A DNA stretch of 9,596 nucleotides from Nitrospinaceae bacterium. GTDB taxonomy: Bacteria > Nitrospinota > Nitrospinia > Nitrospinales > VA-1. The stretch covers positions 1 to 9,596 of the forward strand of contig JAJDBA010000189.1 in NCBI GenBank assembly GCA_029261675.1, written 5' to 3'. Shown here one piece after another: positions 1 to 6,005 of this stretch (the first letter of the stretch is position 1; the number at the start of each line of letters is the position of its first letter). The notes below the pieces were generated by a model. The model saw only the letters and a list, made by a program, of their open reading frames with translations. It was not told the origin of the DNA and ran no database searches. The position numbers and the translations under genes were made by a program.

Positions 1-171
1 GGATGTTTTTTACCAAATACGACCCATATCAACAAATACCACAGGTCTAAAACAACTTTATCTGGTGAAAAAATAAATGAGAAAGTTGTCCCTTGAAAAA
101 ACATCTGCAACCCACGTTTTCACACAGTCTGGGCCGACAGCCGACTTTGATGCAACCCGTATAGCCTAGAG

Positions 172-185
172 TTTTCTATAGAAAA
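172..185. repeat. 14-base perfect palindrome upstream of hemB
   Basis: TTTTCTATAGAAAA is a perfect inverted repeat. Allowing one extra A, the flanks GAG and CTC extend the symmetry. It lies about 80 bases upstream of the candidate hemB -35 box. It could be a regulator site, but AT-rich palindromes of this length also occur by chance. A TATACT hexamer lies at 207-212 without a matching -35 box. Confidence 0.3.
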
Positions 186-262
186 ACCTCAAACTAAATC
201 GTGGGGTATACTAATTTTAAAACAGGCTCTTCCTTTTTAAGGTTTTGTTTTAGGGAAACAGG

Positions 263-291
263 TTGCATTGCCAAAAATGATTCGCTATCCT
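263..291 (+). promoter_or_regulatory. Candidate sigma-70 promoter for hemB
   Basis: TTGCAT (263-268) and TATCCT (286-291) are separated by 17 bases, matching the sigma-70 spacing with four of six consensus bases in each box. Transcription would start near 298, leaving a leader of about 37 bases before the hemB ATG. The boxes are imperfect, so this is a plausible reading rather than a firm one. Confidence 0.4.
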
Positions 292-334
292 TGCCCGAGC
301 AGCATAAATACCTTTTTCAACAATAAGATACGCC

Positions 335-1306
335 ATGATAAACCGTCCTAGAAGAAACCGACTGACTCCAGGAATTCGCAGTCTTGTTCAAGAAACTCAA
401 ATCCAGCCAGCGAACCTGGTTTGGCCTACGTTTGTTCAAGAGGGTGCGAACCAAAGAACCCCTATTGTTTCCATGCCAGGAGTATCGCGACTCTCGATTG
501 ATCAGTTGGTAGCCGATTCGAAAAAGGCCTTTGAGCTTGGAGTTCCGGCTGTTGCGCTTTTTCCAGCGATTGATGATTCGTTGAAAAACTCGGAAGGCAA
601 AGAAAGCCTGAATCCAGAGGGACTATTGCAACGTGCGGTCAAAGAATTAAAACAGCAGATTCCTGATTTGGTAGTTATCACCGATGTCGCGCTGGACCCT
701 TATTCCAGTGATGGACATGATGGATTCGTTCAAGACGGACAGATACTCAATGATGAAACGTTGCCGTATCTCGCGGGTATGGCTGTTGCCCAGGCAAAGG
801 CCGGCGCTGATGTTGTCGCACCCTCAGATATGATGGACGGTCGTGTCGAAGCGATTCGCTGGGCTCTTGATGAGCATGGATTCGACAATGTATTGATCTG
901 TAGTTACTGCGCGAAATACGCTTCGGCATTTTATGGTCCTTTTCGCGATGCCTTGGAATCGGCGCCGAAAGAAGGAGATAAGAAAACTTATCAGATGGAC
1001 CCCGCCAATGTCCGCGAAGCTATCCGTGAAATTCATTCGGATGAAGAAGAAGGAGCGGATTGGTTATTGATCAAACCCGGCCTGCCTTATCTGGATGTGA
1101 TTCGTTTGACGCGCGAACATTCTGAACTGCCTATTGCTGCTTACCATGTCAGTGGCGAATACGCGATGCTAAAAGCCGCAGAAGAAAAAGGCTGGCTGGA
1201 TTATGAAAGCTGCCTTATGGAGTCACTTTTAAGTATGCGACGTGCAGGAGCCGACATGATCTTTACCTATGGAGCTATTGAAGCTGCTTCTATCTTGCAA
1301 CGATAA
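335..1306 (+). CDS. hemB: Delta-aminolevulinic acid dehydratase (porphobilinogen synthase)
   Basis: This cytosolic enzyme condenses two molecules of 5-aminolevulinate into porphobilinogen, the second common step of tetrapyrrole (heme, siroheme, cobalamin) synthesis. The 323 residues match the normal family length. Both active-site lysines are present: K194 in YCAKYAS and the Schiff-base K247 in LLIKPGLPYLD. The N-terminal RPRRNR and the ITDVALDPY segment are typical. At 117-130 the metal loop reads DVALDPYSSDGHDG: the three cysteines of zinc-dependent enzymes are replaced by Ala and Asp (A119, D121, D129). This is the Asp-rich pattern of magnesium-type enzymes such as that of Pseudomonas. The ATG at 335 gives the expected N-terminus, with only a weak AAGA-type ribosome site before it. 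lgt follows after 54 bases with no obvious terminator, so co-transcription is possible. Confidence 0.97.
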   Translation: MINRPRRNRLTPGIRSLVQETQIQPANLVWPTFVQEGANQRTPIVSMPGVSRLSIDQLVADSKKAFELGVPAVALFPAIDDSLKNSEGKESLNPEGLLQRAVKELKQQIPDLVVITDVALDPYSSDGHDGFVQDGQILNDETLPYLAGMAVAQAKAGADVVAPSDMMDGRVEAIRWALDEHGFDNVLICSYCAKYASAFYGPFRDALESAPKEGDKKTYQMDPANVREAIREIHSDEEEGADWLLIKPGLPYLDVIRLTREHSELPIAAYHVSGEYAMLKAAEEKGWLDYESCLMESLLSMRRAGADMIFTYGAIEAASILQR

Positions 1307-1360
1307 TTATTTAAACGCGACCTCGATTTATTTTTGAAACTCTCACCTTAAAAAGCCGCC

Positions 1361-2176
1361 GTGTCTAAAACCGAATATTGGGTTCATGATTTAGATCCTT
1401 TTCTCTTTCAGTTCACAGAGAATTTTGGCATTCGTTATTACGGTTTGGCCTATGCGTTAGGGTTCCTCGCAGGAATCTGGTTGTTGCATCTATTTTGTAA
1501 ACACGGCAAAGCCGCCCTCACCCCTGAAGAGCAATCGTTAACCATCACCGCGATAATGGTGGGTGTTCTTTTGGGAGGCCGTTTGGGATATATGTTTTTA
1601 TACGCGTGGGATGATGTCATCCATCGACCGTGGACTATTTTCCAGGTTTTTAAAGGAGGTATGGCTAGCAACGGGGGTTTTATTGGGGTAATCATTGCTT
1701 GCGGGTGGGTCGCGAAAAAACTCAAAATAGGTTTTTTACAACTTGGCGATATATTATGCCCTCTCGTTCCTCCCGGTATTTTCTTAGGCCGCATCGCCAA
1801 TTTCATCAACGGTGAATTATGGGGAAAGGTTTCCAATGTTTCCTGGGCTGTTATCTTTCCTCAAAGTGCTCCGTTTGGAACCCCTATTGAGCTGATCGCA
1901 TCGCGACACCCGTCGCAACTTTATGCAGCGGCCTTGGAAGGATTATTGTTGCTTATTTATAGCCAATGGAGGTTCTGGCGAACCGGAGTTCTGGCAACAC
2001 CGGGAAGATTGACCGGAGAGTTTTTGGCCCTTTATGCGATGGTACGGATTTTTGGAGAGCAGTTTAGACAACCGGATGCCCCACTTATTATGGACCTCAG
2101 CCGAGGTAGTTTTTATAGTTTCTTCCTTCTGATCGCGGGTGTTTTTCTTATCCTGCGCTCGCGAAAAACAGCTTAA
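1361..2176 (+). CDS. lgt: Prolipoprotein diacylglyceryl transferase
   Basis: This inner-membrane enzyme moves diacylglycerol from phosphatidylglycerol to the lipobox cysteine of prolipoproteins, the first step of lipoprotein maturation. It has 271 residues and about seven hydrophobic spans. Family motifs visible: NFGIRYYGLAYALGF (21-35), GGRLGY (72-77), the signature GRIANFINGELWGK (143-156, with R144, N147, E152, G155), RHPSQLY (182-188), and R229/E233 just before FRQPDA. Two residues are unusual. The position equivalent to E. coli His103 in the HGG motif is Asn104 (MASNGGFIGV), and the signature has Ala146 where Gly is usual. The start is GTG at 1361; an in-frame stop at 1349-1351 rules out a longer protein, and the ribosome site is weak. 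The downstream gene lies 233 bases away behind its own promoter. Confidence 0.96.
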   Translation: MSKTEYWVHDLDPFLFQFTENFGIRYYGLAYALGFLAGIWLLHLFCKHGKAALTPEEQSLTITAIMVGVLLGGRLGYMFLYAWDDVIHRPWTIFQVFKGGMASNGGFIGVIIACGWVAKKLKIGFLQLGDILCPLVPPGIFLGRIANFINGELWGKVSNVSWAVIFPQSAPFGTPIELIASRHPSQLYAAALEGLLLLIYSQWRFWRTGVLATPGRLTGEFLALYAMVRIFGEQFRQPDAPLIMDLSRGSFYSFFLLIAGVFLILRSRKTA

Positions 2177-2339
2177 ATTTTACCCGCTCAACCCCACCTC
2201 ATTAGAACCCGTTATAAAACCCCACTTCAATAGTTATAAATGGCCCATGAACTAGTTATAATAACTATTTTGTATAGTTGTAATAACTTTATGTCCATAT
2301 ATTGTATATATTTAAGGAAAATAGCGCACTCTATACTAA

Positions 2340-2368
2340 TTGACACAATTATTATAACTAGTTATAAT
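2340..2368 (+). promoter_or_regulatory. Perfect-consensus sigma-70 promoter
   Basis: TTGACA (2340-2345) and TATAAT (2363-2368) are both exact consensus hexamers with the ideal 17-base spacer. Transcription would begin near 2375, giving a leader of about 35 bases before the ATG at 2410. A promoter this strong would normally need repression, and a 26-base palindrome covers its spacer and -10 box. Confidence 0.75.
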
Positions 2369-2372
2369 AATT
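2347..2372. promoter_or_regulatory. 26-base perfect palindrome overlapping the promoter (candidate operator)
   Basis: The half-site AATTATTATAACT is followed directly by its exact reverse complement, giving 13+13 bases with no mismatch. It covers almost the whole spacer and all of the -10 box, so a dimer bound here would block RNA polymerase. Its core is the TAGTTATAA sequence repeated nearby, which argues for a real protein-binding site over chance symmetry. Confidence 0.65.
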
Positions 2373-2409
2373 ATTAACATTAGTTATAAAATAGATTTTT
2401 AAGAGAAAA

Positions 2410-3450
2410 ATGGTAAAAAACCAGGCGGAAGAAATAAGAGCTTATCTTTTAGCAAAGATACCGGTACACCCAAAAAACATCGTGGCCCAGGCATCAAAAG
2501 CATTTTCGTGCAGTCGCACGACCGTGCACCGACATTTAAATCGCTTGCTCCGCGATGGAAAAATAATTAAGTCCGGTACTACTCGACAGGTGCAATATTT
2601 TTTAAAAACCGATAAGAATAAAAAAATTCATGTGCCTCTTAAACCGGGGGTTGCCGAAGATGTGATCTGGAAAGAAAATTTTCAAGCAGACTTTGAAACG
2701 CTCCCTAAAAATATTTTAGAGATTTGTGAATACGGTTTTCTGGAAATGCTCAACAATGCTATTGATCATTCAGAGGGTAAGGGAGTAATTATAGAGACAG
2801 AATGGGAATCTGATTCAATAAAAATAACTATTTGGGATGATGGAATAGGAATTTTTAGAAAGATCAAAAACACATTGAAATTGGAAGATGAACGGGAAGG
2901 TGCGTTGCACCTCTCCAAGGGAAAATTCACAACAGACCCTCAAAACCATACGGGAGAAGGTATTTTTTTTTCGTCTCGGGCATTTGATACTTTTAATGTT
3001 GGCTCTGGAAGAATGTATTATTCAAGAAGTAATCCAGAAAAGGACTGGTTTTTAGAAACCACAGAAGAGTCAAAATTTAATGGAACAATTTTAATAATGA
3101 ATATTGAAGTAGATTCAAAAAGGCAATTGAAAGAAGTTTTTTCAGAATATACTGAAGATGACTCAGATGGCGTACCTAAGTTTGGCAAGACTCTTATTTT
3201 AGTGCAATTAAGCAAATTTGATGACGAGCGTTATGTATCACGTTCTCAAGCGCGCCGGATTGTTTTGGGATTAGAAAAATTCAAACAAGTGGTTTTAGAT
3301 TTTAAAGATATATCAACGGTGGGCCAGGGCTTTGTGGACGAAGTCTTTCGCGTGTTTCAATCCAAATACCCTGAAATTAAAATAGAATATACCAATGCAA
3401 ATGACGATGTGAGATTTATGATCGAGCGCAGTTTACCTTCAGATTTTTAG
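2410..3450 (+). CDS. Winged-HTH / GHKL ATPase / STAS-like (DUF4325-type) regulator
   Basis: A 346-residue soluble protein with three parts. Residues 5-66 form a winged helix-turn-helix, with recognition helix SCSRTTVHRHLNRLLRDG (33-50) followed by a wing ending VQYFL. Residues 95-235 form a histidine-kinase-type ATP-binding fold: N box EMLNNAIDHS (112-121, N115/N116), G1 box DDGIGIF (143-149), a G2-like TGEGIFF (181-187) and GTILIMN (225-231). There is no phospho-acceptor domain. Residues 255-346 look like a STAS-like domain of the DUF4325 type, with VVLDFKDISTVGQGFVDEVF (294-313). Known parallels are anti-sigma kinases and anti-anti-sigma STAS proteins, here on one chain. It probably regulates transcription, including its own, through the upstream operators; the signal is unknown. 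The ATG at 2410 has a modest AAGAGA site. Codon use is AT-rich compared with hemB and lgt. Confidence 0.8.
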   Translation: MVKNQAEEIRAYLLAKIPVHPKNIVAQASKAFSCSRTTVHRHLNRLLRDGKIIKSGTTRQVQYFLKTDKNKKIHVPLKPGVAEDVIWKENFQADFETLPKNILEICEYGFLEMLNNAIDHSEGKGVIIETEWESDSIKITIWDDGIGIFRKIKNTLKLEDEREGALHLSKGKFTTDPQNHTGEGIFFSSRAFDTFNVGSGRMYYSRSNPEKDWFLETTEESKFNGTILIMNIEVDSKRQLKEVFSEYTEDDSDGVPKFGKTLILVQLSKFDDERYVSRSQARRIVLGLEKFKQVVLDFKDISTVGQGFVDEVFRVFQSKYPEIKIEYTNANDDVRFMIERSLPSDF

Positions 3451-3484
3451 TAAAAGGTTTTTAAATTTTGGCCCCACGCCGAGT

Positions 3485-3532
3485 GGTGATGTGGAGTTTA
3501 TGATTGAACGCAGTCTACCTTCGCTTGATTAG
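3485..3532 (+). pseudogene. Remnant of the 3' end of a second HTH-ATPase-STAS gene
   Basis: Read in frame this stretch gives GDVEFMIERSLPSLD followed by a stop. The intact gene just upstream ends DDVRFMIERSLPSDF followed by a stop. At DNA level 29 of 35 bases match between 3406-3440 and 3488-3522, and most differences are silent (ATC/ATT, GAG/GAA, TTA/CTA). The copy therefore came from a diverged paralogue that was once under protein-level selection, not from a fresh slip duplication. No start or upstream domain survives. The simplest reading is that recombination between related genes replaced all but the tail of the older gene. Confidence 0.7.
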
Positions 3533-3581
3533 GTGGTAAAATATAAGCAGAGTGATTAAGAATTTTTAGTATTGAAAAAAT

Positions 3582-4262
3582 ATGGATATAAAATCCGGAA
3601 TTTTAGCGTTGATGCTTTTTCTGCTACCGCAGGCGGAGTTGAAAACAAAAAACGGTGAAGTGATTTCTGTTAAAGATGGCGACACTCTAATATTAAAAGA
3701 TAATCGAGATAAGCTTTATAAGGTGCGGCTTGCTGATATTGATGCGCCTGAAATTGGGCAACCGTTTGGCAGGCCGGCAAAAAGGTTATTAGAGGACCTG
3801 GCTTTGGAAAAAATTGTGCGTGTCAATTATACCCAGGTCGATAAATATGGTCGCTTGATAGGAGAAGTTTTTTTGCCGGATGGCAAAATGTTAAATGAAG
3901 AAGCTCTCAAAGCGGGATTAGCCTGGCATTACCGTGTAAAAAATCCGCACAGCACTTTTTTAGAAAAAATGGAGTATAAAGCCTGGAAGAAAAATTTGGG
4001 GCTTTGGGTACAGGACAAACCCATCCCTCCGTGGGAGTTTCGTCGTGAATCCAGAGTTCCGACTCCCCCTTCTGATGCGGATAGTATGGATTATGACCTT
4101 ATTCTGACTTATGGAATCATTGGTTATCCTAAAACCCGAATTTATCTATGGCCAGCGTGTAAAGATTATCCTAAAAACCCGAAAAATTATATTCCTTTCG
4201 GAAACCTATTGGATGCGGAAACCTTGGGCTATAGAGCTTCCAGGGGCTGTGATATTAATTAA
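3582..4262 (+). CDS. Staphylococcal-nuclease-like (thermonuclease family) protein
   Basis: A 226-residue protein of the SNase fold, a calcium-dependent nuclease cleaving DNA or RNA. An N-terminal hydrophobic stretch (GILALMLFLLPQA, 6-18) suggests export, though no cleavage site is clear. The nuclease domain spans about 24-145. KDGDT (31-35) supplies D34, VRLADIDAPE (48-57) supplies R49, D54 and E57, and DKYGR (87-91) supplies R91. These match Staphylococcus D21, R35, D40, E43 and R87, so it should be active. After a proline-rich linker, residues 182-224 (RIYLWPACKDYP, then FGNLLDAETLGYRASRGC) resemble the small Ada-like metal-binding tail found on many such nucleases. Two cysteines remain (C193, C223) but the usual YHLPGC motif is altered. 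The ribosome site is weak. It may share a transcript with the upstream gene, 131 bases away; no functional link is evident. Confidence 0.85.
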   Translation: MDIKSGILALMLFLLPQAELKTKNGEVISVKDGDTLILKDNRDKLYKVRLADIDAPEIGQPFGRPAKRLLEDLALEKIVRVNYTQVDKYGRLIGEVFLPDGKMLNEEALKAGLAWHYRVKNPHSTFLEKMEYKAWKKNLGLWVQDKPIPPWEFRRESRVPTPPSDADSMDYDLILTYGIIGYPKTRIYLWPACKDYPKNPKNYIPFGNLLDAETLGYRASRGCDIN

Positions 4263-4277
4263 GCTCGTTTTTTAAAG

Positions 4278-4294
4278 TCCTAATGAAATTAGGA
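4278..4294. other. Short hairpin between nuclease and response-regulator genes
   Basis: TCCTAAT and ATTAGGA form a perfect 7-base stem around a GAA loop. No run of T follows, so it is not a classical intrinsic terminator. It could be a weak processing or regulatory structure in the 75-base gap, or chance. Confidence 0.3.
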
Positions 4295-4337
4295 AGTGTT
4301 ATAAAAAATTTTATCAATCGCGAATTTCGAAAAGCAA

Positions 4338-5765
4338 ATGTCTAAACTCTTATTTGTAGTCGACAATGATATTCCTCACCGCAAAATGATGGCGAGTTGG
4401 TTAGAGGATCAGGGTTATCAGGTAAAAGTTTTTGATAACGGCGAACTTTGTTTGAACTGTCTGGATGAAAACCCAGGTGTTATTTGTTTGGATATTAATA
4501 TGCCAGGATTATCTGGATTAGAAATTCTTAAACAGCTTCGGCTTGCGAATCGAGATATTCCAGTAATGGTGATTACAAAAAATGATGCTTTGGATTCTGC
4601 AATAGAGGCCATGAAAATTGGTGCGTTCGATTATATGGTGAAACCGGTGGATAAGATTCGGCTGAGAACCAATGTGGAAAAGGCCATCGAAATGCACTCC
4701 ATGGTCACGAAGATTCAAAGGTTGCAGGGAGAGCTTAAAAAAACATATTCCTATAAAAATATTGTGGGACAAAGTGAGCCCATGCGACAAATCTTTGCGC
4801 AGGTTGATGAAGTGTCTGGAATCAATATTAATGTTTTTATAGGTGGCGAAAGTGGCACAGGTAAGGAGATGGTAGCCAAAGCCATTCATTTTAACAGTAC
4901 CTACAAAACGGGAAACTTTATTGCCATTAATTGTGGTGCCATTCCTGAAACACTACAAGAAAATGAATTTTTTGGTCACGAAAAGGGTGCCTTTACAGGA
5001 GCAGATGATTCCCGCCAGGGTAAGCTAGAAGCGGCTAACGGTGGAACATTGTTTTTAGATGAAATAGGAGAGATGTCGCCGAAAATGCAGGTAAAACTTC
5101 TTCGATTTTTACAAGATAAAAGTTTTGAGAGAGTGGGAGGAACAAAGAAAATCCATGTGGATTTAAGAATCATCTCCGCGACCAACCGAAACCTGGAAGA
5201 TGCAGTTAAAGAAGGGCGATTTCGCGAGGATCTCTATTATAGACTGATGGTCTATCTTATTTCTTTGCCACCACTAAGAGTTAGAAAAGATGACATACCT
5301 TTGTTGATTAATCATTTTTTAAAAAAATACAAAAATGAAATTTCTAAAAATATTTCTACAGTTAGTTCGCATGCTTTGGAAGCATTGGTTTCCTACCCTT
5401 GGCCGGGAAATGTGCGACAATTGGAAAATGAAATTTATCGAGCGATGGTAACCACGCAGACAAATAGTGTGCAAATTGAAAACCTATCGCCCGAAATTCA
5501 AAAATTAAGAGAAGGGTATGTGGACCATGAAAATCAATTTGTTCCTTATATTGAAAACCGTGAAAAAATATTGCCCTCTGTTAAAAATCAGCCGCAATCT
5601 ATCTCCCCTACCCTGTCTGGAGCAAAATTTAATGAAATAGAAAAAAATGCCATAATTGAAGCCTTGGACAAGGCGAATGGCAATATTCCTCAGGCCGCAA
5701 AAGCATTGGGAATAAGCCGAGCAACTTTCTATAGAAAGATAAAAAAATACCGTTCCGCTAGCTAA
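4338..5765 (+). CDS. Sigma-54-dependent response regulator (NtrC family), orphan
   Basis: A 475-residue cytosolic enhancer-binding protein that, when phosphorylated, uses ATP to open sigma-54 RNA polymerase promoters. The receiver domain (1-120) has acidic residues D9/D11, phospho-acceptor D52 in LDINMPG, T80 and K102. The AAA+ domain (about 140-375) has Walker A GESGTGKE (170-177), an intact GAFTGA sigma-54 contact loop (217-222), Walker B TLFLDE (237-242), sensor I around ATNRN (281-285), arginine-finger region FREDLYYRL (295-303) and sensor II WPGNVRQLE (355-363). A Fis-type HTH (431-471, GISRATFYRKIKKY) binds DNA. Every activator motif is present, so it should be functional. No histidine kinase lies in the window, making it an orphan here. 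A sigma-54 promoter 180 bases past its stop makes the downstream small gene and CNBD gene its likely targets (inference). Confidence 0.95.
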   Translation: MSKLLFVVDNDIPHRKMMASWLEDQGYQVKVFDNGELCLNCLDENPGVICLDINMPGLSGLEILKQLRLANRDIPVMVITKNDALDSAIEAMKIGAFDYMVKPVDKIRLRTNVEKAIEMHSMVTKIQRLQGELKKTYSYKNIVGQSEPMRQIFAQVDEVSGININVFIGGESGTGKEMVAKAIHFNSTYKTGNFIAINCGAIPETLQENEFFGHEKGAFTGADDSRQGKLEAANGGTLFLDEIGEMSPKMQVKLLRFLQDKSFERVGGTKKIHVDLRIISATNRNLEDAVKEGRFREDLYYRLMVYLISLPPLRVRKDDIPLLINHFLKKYKNEISKNISTVSSHALEALVSYPWPGNVRQLENEIYRAMVTTQTNSVQIENLSPEIQKLREGYVDHENQFVPYIENREKILPSVKNQPQSISPTLSGAKFNEIEKNAIIEALDKANGNIPQAAKALGISRATFYRKIKKYRSAS

Positions 5766-5790
5766 AAAACTTCCCCTTACCTACCTTAAC

Positions 5791-5856
5791 TGTCTCAAAA
5801 AGTATCATTATGATACACATTTGTAGCATAATGAGATAATGTCTCACGCTTTTTGA
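5791..5856. promoter_or_regulatory. Cluster of inverted repeats, candidate activator-binding (UAS) sites
   Basis: Several symmetric elements overlap here. GTATCATTATGATAC (5802-5816) is a perfect palindrome around one central T. TGAGATAATGTCTCA (5832-5846) has 5-base arms. TGTCTCA is present at both 5791-5797 and 5840-5846. TCATTATG (5805-5812) pairs with CATAATGA (5827-5834), and TCAAAAAG (5795-5802) pairs with CTTTTTGA (5849-5856). The cluster sits about 100-155 bases upstream of the sigma-54 -24 element, the usual distance for enhancer sites of NtrC-type activators. Some of the symmetry could instead form a hairpin ending the response-regulator transcript. Confidence 0.5.
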
Positions 5857-5944
5857 TTGGCCATTCCGATAATTTAATTCTAAAAAACTATTAAATCGTT
5901 TATTTAATTATGTTTGGCTGTTATATCCCGCATCCGTGGGGGAT

Positions 5945-5960
5945 TGGCATGCTTTATGCT
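5945..5960 (+). promoter_or_regulatory. Sigma-54 (RpoN) promoter
   Basis: TGGCATGCTTTATGCT fits the consensus TGGCACG-N4-TTGCW. The essential GG (5946-5947) and GC (5958-5959) have the correct spacing, and only the sixth and twelfth positions differ. Transcription would start near 5971. A short inverted repeat (ATCCC at 5925-5929, GGGAT at 5940-5944) abuts the -24 element, and AT-rich DNA with a 7-base inverted repeat (5890-5908), suited to bending, lies between it and the candidate enhancer sites. Confidence 0.65.
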
Positions 5961-5989
5961 AATAGATATACATAGAATATGAAAAATTT

Positions 5990-5996
5990 GGAAAGG
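5990..5996 (+). promoter_or_regulatory. Ribosome binding site deciding the start at 6006
   Basis: GGAAAGG lies nine bases before the ATG at 6006. The upstream in-frame ATG at 5979 has no such site, and it would lie only about eight bases from the predicted sigma-54 transcript start. The start at 6006 is therefore preferred. Confidence 0.65.
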
Positions 5997-6005
5997 CTTA
6001 ATATT

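Larger units (their letters stand above)
1..334. other. Non-coding leader upstream of hemB (left edge)
   Basis: No convincing gene is visible in these 334 bases. A minus-strand frame stays open from an ATG at 104 to the left edge (about 34 codons, beginning MFFQGTTFSF), and a plus-strand frame is open from the edge to a TGA at 94-96. Neither shows a recognisable motif or a good ribosome binding site, and the stretch is too short to judge. The right half holds a 14-base palindrome and a candidate promoter, listed separately. Confidence 0.5.
2211..2390. repeat. Cluster of TAGTTATAA-type sites upstream of the HTH-ATPase-STAS gene
   Basis: The sequence GTTATAA, mostly as TAGTTATAA, recurs across this AT-rich gap. 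It occurs at 2211-2217, 2231-2240 (TAGTTATAAA), 2253-2267 (TAGTTATAATAACTA, a 7+1+7 palindrome), inside the 26-base palindrome at 2347-2372, and at 2381-2390 (TAGTTATAAA again). A variant, TAGTTGTAATAACTT, lies at 2275-2289, exactly 22 bases after the 2253 copy, i.e. two helical turns and the same DNA face. The array is best read as an operator cluster. The natural candidate to bind it is the winged HTH encoded immediately downstream, which is inference. Confidence 0.6.

Noticed and set aside
3..104. Minus-strand frame open to the left edge (MFFQGTTFSF...)
   Set aside because: About 34 codons, no clear ribosome site, no recognisable motif, and within what an AT-rich stretch gives by chance. 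More sequence to the left would decide.
1450..1836. 128-codon minus-strand frame inside lgt
   Set aside because: Antisense to a clearly conserved gene, with a Pro/Lys-rich composition arising from complementary codons.
3534..3549. Sigma-54-like TGGTAAAATATAAGCA before the nuclease gene
   Set aside because: The GG and GC spacing fits, but most other consensus positions, including the C of TGGC and the TT of TTGC, are missing.
4518..4889. 123-codon minus-strand frame inside the response regulator gene
   Set aside because: A shadow of a highly conserved coding region; the His/Phe-rich composition is unlike a real protein.
5979..6005. Upstream ATG as the start of the small membrane protein
   Set aside because: No ribosome site, and only about eight bases from the predicted sigma-54 start; the ATG at 6006 has GGAAAGG at good spacing.
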